From NCBI GenBank assembly GCA_900467185.1, contig UBPA01000014.1, positions 62,001 through 126,000 of the forward strand: a stretch of DNA of 64,000 nucleotides, given 5' to 3'. The notes under the pieces are model-generated. The model saw only the letters and a list, made by a program, of their open reading frames with translations. It did no database searches and was not told the origin of the DNA. Below are positions 61,352 through 64,000 of this stretch, in pieces. The DNA comes from Hyphomicrobiales bacterium. Its GTDB lineage: Bacteria > Pseudomonadota > Alphaproteobacteria > Rhizobiales > Rhizobiaceae. A program made the translations under genes and the position numbers. Position 1 is the stretch's first letter; each line of letters starts with the position of its first letter.

Positions 61352-62287
61352 ATGACGGCGCCGCGCCGTCGTATCGTCGTCACGGGACGACAGGGACAGG
61401 TCGTCAGCGCGCTCCGCGATCGGGCAGCCGTCAACGCCGATCTCGACATCATCCCCCTTGGTCGTCCCGGGCTGGACCTGTCAGACGTCCGCTCGATCGC
61501 CCCGTCCCTGGCGGCGGCAAGGCCCGACGTCATCGTATCTGCGGCGGCCTATACATCCATCGAACAGGCGGAGGCCGACGAGGGTCTCGCAACCCTCGTC
61601 AACCAGACGTCTGCCGGTCTCCTCGGGCAGGTGGCAGCCGCGCTCGGCGTCCCGATCATCCACCTCTCGACCGCCTGCGTCTTCGATGGCGCGACCTCCG
61701 GCGCCTATGCGGAGACCGACCCCGTGGGCCCTTTCAGCGTCTATGGCCGATCGAAGCTCGGCGGCGAGCGGGCCATCGCAGATGCGACCGCGGATCATGT
61801 GATCCTGCGCACCGCCTGGGTGTTCAGCCCCTTCGGCACGAACTTCCTGAAGACGATGCTGCGGATCGCCGAGGGTCGCGACTGCGTCAATGTCATCGCC
61901 GACGAGTTCGGCACGCCCACATCTGCCTTCGACATCGCCGACGCCATCGTCACGGTCGCGCGGAACCTGATGGCGAGCGACGATCCCGGCCTGCGCGGGA
62001 CGTTTCACATGAGCGGCAGCGGGCGGACGAGCTGGGCCGGTTTCGCCGAGGAGATCTTCCGGGCGTCGCGGGCGCGCGGCGGTCCGTTCGCCGCCGTCAA
62101 CCCGATCCCCTCGCACACCTATTCGAGCGCCGTCGAGCGACCGGCGAATGCGGAACTCGACTGCCGCAAGCTGAAGGCCGTGCACGGCATCGCCATGCCG
62201 GACTGGAGGCCCGCGACGCAACGGGTGATCGAACGGCTTTTCGACACGATGATAGAGGCAACGCCGATGAAGGAGAGGCATTCATGA
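61352..62287 (+). CDS. rfbD: dTDP-4-dehydrorhamnose reductase
   Basis: A 311-residue extended SDR that reduces dTDP-4-dehydrorhamnose to dTDP-L-rhamnose. It has [60 protein letters not shown] with the Tyr-x3-Lys pair and [20 protein letters not shown]. The usual family segment YTAVDKAE reads YTSIEQAE. The ATG at 61352 gives the standard N-terminus; an upstream ATG at 61325 is possible but has no better ribosome site. The stop overlaps rfbA by 4 bp. rfbB and rfbC are not in the window. Confidence 0.9.
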   Translation: MTAPRRRIVVTGRQGQVVSALRDRAAVNADLDIIPLGRPGLDLSDVRSIAPSLAAARPDVIVSAAAYTSIEQAEADEGLATLVNQTSAGLLGQVAAALGVPIIHLSTACVFDGATSGAYAETDPVGPFSVYGRSKLGGERAIADATADHVILRTAWVFSPFGTNFLKTMLRIAEGRDCVNVIADEFGTPTSAFDIADAIVTVARNLMASDDPGLRGTFHMSGSGRTSWAGFAEEIFRASRARGGPFAAVNPIPSHTYSSAVERPANAELDCRKLKAVHGIAMPDWRPATQRVIERLFDTMIEATPMKERHS

Positions 62288-63183
62288 AGGGTATTATTCT
62301 GGCAGGTGGCAGCGGTACGCGCCTGCATCCGATGACGCTGGTCACATCCAAGCAGCTGATGCCGGTCTACGACAAGCCGATGATCTACTACCCGCTGTCC
62401 ATGCTGATGCTGGCCGGCATTCGCGACATTCTCATCATCTCCACGCCGCACGACCTCCCGAATTTCCGGCGACTTCTCGGTGACGGCAGCAAGTGGGGCC
62501 TGAAGCTGACCTATGCCGAGCAGCCGTCTCCGGGCGGCCTCGCGCAGGCCTACATCATCGGCGCGGATTTCGTCGGCTCCAGCCCTTCCTGCCTCATCCT
62601 GGGCGACAACATCTTCTACGGACACGGCATCGCGGACCTCTTCGCACGCGCGAGAATGCGCAAGGCGGGCGCGACCGTGTTCGCCTATTACGTCAACGAT
62701 CCCGAACGCTACGGCGTGGTCGACTTCGATGTCCGCATGAAGGCGGTTTCGATCGAGGAGAAGCCTCTCGTTCCCCGATCGAACTGGGCCGTGACGGGCC
62801 TCTACTTCTACGACAGCAGCGTCGTGGACATCGCCGCGAGCCTCGAACCTTCGCCGCGCGGGGAACTGGAGATCACCGACGTCAATCGCGTCTATCTGGA
62901 ACGCGGTCAGCTGAATGTCGAACTGATGGGCCGCGGTTATGCCTGGCTCGACACGGGCACGCCGGACAGCCAGCTCGACGCCGGAGAATTCGTCGCCATC
63001 CTCGAGCGCCGGCAGGGCTTCAAGATCTCCTGCCCGGAGGAGATCGCCTTTCAGAAGGGCTTTATTTCGAGCGAGCAACTGCTTGAGCTGGCACGCGAAC
63101 TCGGCAAGGGGGCGTACGGGCAGTACCTTATGAAGCAGGCCCTGCAGCCATCGAACGTCGTGCCGTTTCCCATCGCGCGGTAG
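62284..63183 (+). CDS. rfbA: Glucose-1-phosphate thymidylyltransferase
   Basis: A 299-residue nucleotidyltransferase making dTDP-glucose, the first step to dTDP-rhamnose. The signature [20 protein letters not shown] and substrate region [18 protein letters not shown] are intact. Also seen are [41 protein letters not shown] and a C-terminal [18 protein letters not shown]. Full family length. A GGAGAGGCATTC spacer precedes the overlapping ATG. It is the last clear polysaccharide gene in the window. Confidence 0.95.
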   Translation: MKGIILAGGSGTRLHPMTLVTSKQLMPVYDKPMIYYPLSMLMLAGIRDILIISTPHDLPNFRRLLGDGSKWGLKLTYAEQPSPGGLAQAYIIGADFVGSSPSCLILGDNIFYGHGIADLFARARMRKAGATVFAYYVNDPERYGVVDFDVRMKAVSIEEKPLVPRSNWAVTGLYFYDSSVVDIAASLEPSPRGELEITDVNRVYLERGQLNVELMGRGYAWLDTGTPDSQLDAGEFVAILERRQGFKISCPEEIAFQKGFISSEQLLELARELGKGAYGQYLMKQALQPSNVVPFPIAR

Positions 63184-63433
63184 GCGTCCCGCAATATTCG
63201 ACAGGGCCACTTGTAACGGAAAGATTCAGCGCCACTTGACGGAGAGTGACAGCTCACGGAACGGGCGCTGGCATCGAGGCAAAGGAACCTTGCCCCAACA
63301 GAGGAGGACAGCTTGTCTTCCAGCCAGAACGTTCACGCTCCTTTCGATATCGCCTCTCCACGGACCGTCCGGTCATCGCGTCGGCAGACACGCGCCGCGG
63401 TGGCGTGGCCGCAGTCCGGGAGGGCATTTCGCG

Positions 63434-63700
63434 ATGTCGCTTAGCTTTCCCAACGTATCCCGCAGCTTCGACGACAGAAACCAGTGCGTTCGCTTCGTCG
63501 GGTATGACGGCATGTCGGAAATCCGGTTCTTCGTTGCGCTCGACGCGCTGCAGTCGGAAAAGTCGCACCGCAATACCAGCGAGGAAAATTACCTCGCATC
63601 CTTCGACGAACTGCGTGGAGCGATCCTGAAGGCCGCCGAGACCGCCTATACGAAGAAGCGCGGCAACATGATCGGGCTCGGCCTTGAGGACCTCCGATAG
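63434..63700 (+). CDS. DUF1488-family small protein
   Basis: An 88-residue protein beginning MSLSFPNVSRSFDDRNQCVR and continuing VGYDGMSEIRFFVALDAL. The pattern matches DUF1488 proteins, which are common in rhizobia and have no known function. Basic C-terminal residues (TKKRGNMIGLGLEDLR) follow a helix. GGGAGG lies about 9 bp before the ATG. It stands 250 bp after rfbA with no operon evidence; that gap holds no other credible gene. Confidence 0.72.
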   Translation: MSLSFPNVSRSFDDRNQCVRFVGYDGMSEIRFFVALDALQSEKSHRNTSEENYLASFDELRGAILKAAETAYTKKRGNMIGLGLEDLR

Positions 63701-63797
63701 GACCCGGCGCACCCGACGATACGATGTCGAGCGTCAAATTACACCTCTGAATCTGTAACCGGAGGCCGCCGAACGCGCGGCTTTGAAGGATGAGAAA

Positions 63798-63938
63798 ATG
63801 ATCGAATTTCGCCCGAAGACGCCTGCCGAAATCAAACGCGACGCCGATAGCGCACAGCGCGCGGCCGCCGTGAAGGCACCCGCCCCCGCAGGCAAAAAGC
63901 GCAGCGAAAGCGCGGACGAGACCGTCGAGACACCCTGA
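63798..63938 (+). CDS. Hypothetical 46-residue protein
   Basis: A very small frame starting MIEFRPKTPAEIKRDADSAQ and ending ESADETVETP, rich in Ala, Lys and acidic residues and probably disordered or a single helix. AAGGA lies 10 bp before the ATG. Codon use looks normal for the neighbourhood (third positions mostly C or G). I do not recognise it. It could be a short regulatory or ribosome-associated protein, or a chance frame. Confidence 0.5.
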   Translation: MIEFRPKTPAEIKRDADSAQRAAAVKAPAPAGKKRSESADETVETP

Positions 63939-64000
63939 CGCCCGCCGCCTTTGCCTCTCTATCCCCGTCGTCCCGTGATCCCGCGGGACGCCGCTTCCGC

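Overview
The window is GC-rich and tightly packed with genes. It is almost entirely small-molecule import and catabolism, followed by a surface-polysaccharide segment. The style is that of a rhizobial alphaproteobacterium (Rhizobium/Agrobacterium/Shinella-like): many ABC importers, each with its own LacI, GntR, SorC or MarR regulator, many SDR dehydrogenases and FGGY kinases, and frequent ATGA start/stop overlaps. No rRNA, tRNA, replication or core housekeeping gene is visible, so a plasmid, chromid or accessory chromosomal region is likely (inference).

Layout. 1-3702: a MalEFG-type sugar importer (one permease cut by the left edge) divergent from its LacI regulator. 3978-15983: a nitrogen-compound cluster built around RutA-like and RutF-like flavin monooxygenase components, two amidase-signature hydrolases (one with an AtzG/GatC-like small partner), an isochorismatase-fold amidohydrolase, an MFS carrier, a ribose-type ABC importer and a GntR/UTRA regulator. 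A repeated GTnCGkACA motif lies at its promoters. 16041-27778: a SorC-regulated cluster with a ribose-type importer, an acetoin-dehydrogenase-like E1 alpha/E1 beta/E2 set, an AhpD-like protein, an FGGY kinase and two SDRs.

27792-37313: a nucleoside-type (BMP/NupABC-like) importer with two nucleoside hydrolases and an LhgO-like oxidase, divergent from a tandem pair of AA_synth (DUF1185) proteins. 37384-41949: an enamidase-like amidohydrolase, a MarR regulator and a second isochorismatase-like hydrolase, divergent from an NAD-dependent epimerase/dehydratase and an SDR. Near-identical TGAyCATCAAy sites just downstream of three predicted -10 boxes tie the nucleoside importer, the hydrolase/MarR operon and the epimerase operon into one putative regulon. 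42018-51802: a second SorC system with two SDRs, a ribose-type importer, a split transketolase and an FGGY kinase. GTGAATA-type sites lie in its divergent promoter region and before the regulator.

51981-53425: two small serine recombinases in an AT-richer patch with inverted repeats. 53808-54941: a degenerate EAL protein. 55035-63183: polysaccharide genes, namely a very large repeat plus two-domain glycosyltransferase, a polysaccharide pyruvyl transferase-like protein, a secreted beta-helix protein, and rfbD and rfbA for dTDP-rhamnose. Two small genes follow.

The most promising candidates for an undescribed system are the RutA/RutF plus AtzE/AtzG-like cluster and the nucleoside-hydrolase/enamidase/AA_synth regulon. 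Both look like routes for opening and deamidating nitrogen heterocycles. Substrates cannot be read from the sequence. All family calls were made by reading motifs, with no database search.
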